Part shown: in pieces, positions 4,777 to 5,855 of the stretch
Numbering within the stretch: the first letter of the stretch is position 1
Layout of the letters: every line of letters starts with the position of its first letter
Source: Desulfobulbaceae bacterium UBA5123
GTDB lineage: Bacteria > Desulfobacterota > Desulfobulbia > Desulfobulbales > UBA5123
Length of the DNA: 5,855 nt
Direction: 5' to 3'
Assembly (NCBI GenBank): GCA_002415465.1
Contig: DHYT01000196.1
Location: 313-6,167 of the forward strand
Program-made: the position numbers and the translations under genes
Notes under the pieces: model-generated
Databases searched by the model: none
Seen by the model: only the letters and a program-made list of their open reading frames with translations
Told to the model about the DNA's origin: nothing

Positions 4777-5855
4777 ATGCAGGCAGGCTGGTTGGTTGAA
4801 AGAGGCGGTTTCCGGCAGTGGTGGCTGTGGCTGGTGGTCGTGGTCGCCGTTGTCGCCGCCTATGGCAACAGCATGCATGTGCCGTTTGTGTTCGATGACG
4901 AGCCCAATATTGTCAACAATGAGGCCCTGCACATCGATTCCCTGCGTTTGCCGGACTTGCTTGCCGCCGCCCGGAGCGGCCCGTCGGCGAACCGTTGGCT
5001 GGCCAATCTCTCTTTTGCCCTCAATTATTATCTCGGCGGCGACGAGGTGTGGGGGTTCCATCTGGTCAACGTGCTGGTGCATTGCGCCGCCGCCCTTGTT
5101 CTCTTCGGCCTGTCGCTGACCACCCTGCGCCTGCCGGTTTTCCGGAACCGTTATCCTCGCGCCCGCGAGATTGCCCTGGTGGCGACCCTGCTCTGGGCGC
5201 TGCACCCCCTGCAGAGCAACGGCGTAACCTACATTGTCCAGCGGATGGCCAGCCTGAGCGCTCTCTTCTCCATGGCGGCGCTGTGGTGTTATGCGCAGGC
5301 CCGGCTGACGGCGGGGAGGCCGGCGCGGCGGAACGGGTTGTTCGTGCTCTGCGCCTGTTGCGGCGGGTTGGCGCTTGCCAGCAAGGAAAACGCGGCCATG
5401 CTGCCGGTGATGCTCCTCGGCTACGAATGGTTTTTTCTGGAAGGGTTATCCTGGCGTCGCGACCGGCGGCGGCTGTTGGCCGTGGCCGCCATGGCGGCGG
5501 CGGTGCCGCTGTTCTTGGCTTGCTTCTATCTCGGCGGCAACCTTTTCGCCGCCATTCCGGCGGGGTATGCGAAGTGGGAATACACCCTGGCGGAACGCTT
5601 GTTGACGGAGCCAAGGGTTCTTTTCATGTATCTTGGCCTCATCCTGTTGCCCTTGCCGTCACGGCTCAACCTCTGCCATGACGTGGTTGTTTCGCGGGGG
5701 CTCCTCGACCCGCCGCAGACCGTTGCCAGCATTGTCGGCCTGGCCCTGCTCGCGGCCCTGATCGTTTCGCTGTATCGGCGCGAGCGGCTGCTCTCCTTTG
5801 CCGTTTTCTGGTTTCTCGGCAACCTGCTGATCGAATCTTCCTTCCTGCCGCTCTA
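4777..5855 (+). CDS. Polytopic membrane protein, GT-C glycosyltransferase-like / TMTC-type N-terminal part (3' end outside window)
   Basis: An open frame of 359 codons runs from ATG 4777 off the right edge without a stop. After a first hydrophobic segment (about 15-29), the sequence VFDDEPNIVNN (38-48) places an acidic pair at Asp40-Asp41, as in the first external loop of lipid-sugar-dependent GT-C glycosyltransferases. Later family blocks are WGFHLVNVLVH, ALHPLQSNGVTYIVQRMASL (142-161), SKEN (202-205) and LPSRLNLCHD (up to 302), separated by several hydrophobic helices. I recall this pattern from bacterial membrane proteins of the Geobacter type that carry tetratricopeptide repeats after the helices and resemble eukaryotic TMTC O-mannosyltransferases. 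The repeats would lie beyond the window. The family resemblance is good, but donor, acceptor and even glycosyltransferase activity are inference. Nothing in it points to cobamide metabolism; it may simply lie downstream of cobS. Confidence 0.82.
   Translation, partial: MQAGWLVERGGFRQWWLWLVVVVAVVAAYGNSMHVPFVFDDEPNIVNNEALHIDSLRLPDLLAAARSGPSANRWLANLSFALNYYLGGDEVWGFHLVNVLVHCAAALVLFGLSLTTLRLPVFRNRYPRAREIALVATLLWALHPLQSNGVTYIVQRMASLSALFSMAALWCYAQARLTAGRPARRNGLFVLCACCGGLALASKENAAMLPVMLLGYEWFFLEGLSWRRDRRRLLAVAAMAAAVPLFLACFYLGGNLFAAIPAGYAKWEYTLAERLLTEPRVLFMYLGLILLPLPSRLNLCHDVVVSRGLLDPPQTVASIVGLALLAALIVSLYRRERLLSFAVFWFLGNLLIESSFLPL

Overview
This window looks like chromosomal DNA from a GC-rich Gram-negative bacterium. 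The best guess is the Desulfuromonadales/Geobacter side of Desulfobacterota. Three things point there: an M16 peptidase gene directly before dut, cobamide genes that include a CbiR-type remodelling enzyme, and a large multi-pass membrane protein of the Geobacter-style glycosyltransferase/TPR family. The placement rests on remembered gene neighbourhoods, not on a search. All genes lie on the + strand.

Layout. Positions 1-478 hold the C-terminal end of an M16 zinc peptidase. It overlaps dut (475-927), which encodes dUTPase. Next comes a gap of about 290 bases (928-1215) with no convincing gene. Much of it (about 936-1171) is a structured element with three hairpin regions, about 50% GC by hand count, and not one TAA, TAG or TGA trinucleotide on the + strand. 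It resembles a family of dispersed intergenic elements that I recall from many Proteobacteria. A separate small dyad (1175-1194) follows it. Then a YycJ/WalJ-type metallo-beta-lactamase-fold hydrolase (1216-2016) overlaps a CbiR-like TIM-barrel enzyme (2016-2819). After a 3-base gap comes cobT (2823-3884), and after 58 bases cobS (3943-4731). The window ends inside a polytopic membrane protein with an FDDE motif (4777 to beyond 5855).

How the genes work together. CbiR, CobT and CobS form a small module for remodelling or finishing cobamides (the vitamin B12 family). CbiR would open the nucleotide loop of an imported or unsuitable cobamide. CobT would activate a lower-ligand base as its alpha-ribotide. 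CobS would join that to GDP-cobinamide. The linking enzyme CobU/CobY and the phosphatase CobC are not in the window, and no cobalamin riboswitch is visible. The hydrolase gene upstream is translationally coupled to cbiR and may share its transcript, but a role in cobamide metabolism is not implied by its sequence. M16 peptidase and dUTPase form a separate upstream coupled pair.

The least explained part of the window is the structured, stop-free intergenic element. The protein genes belong to known families.
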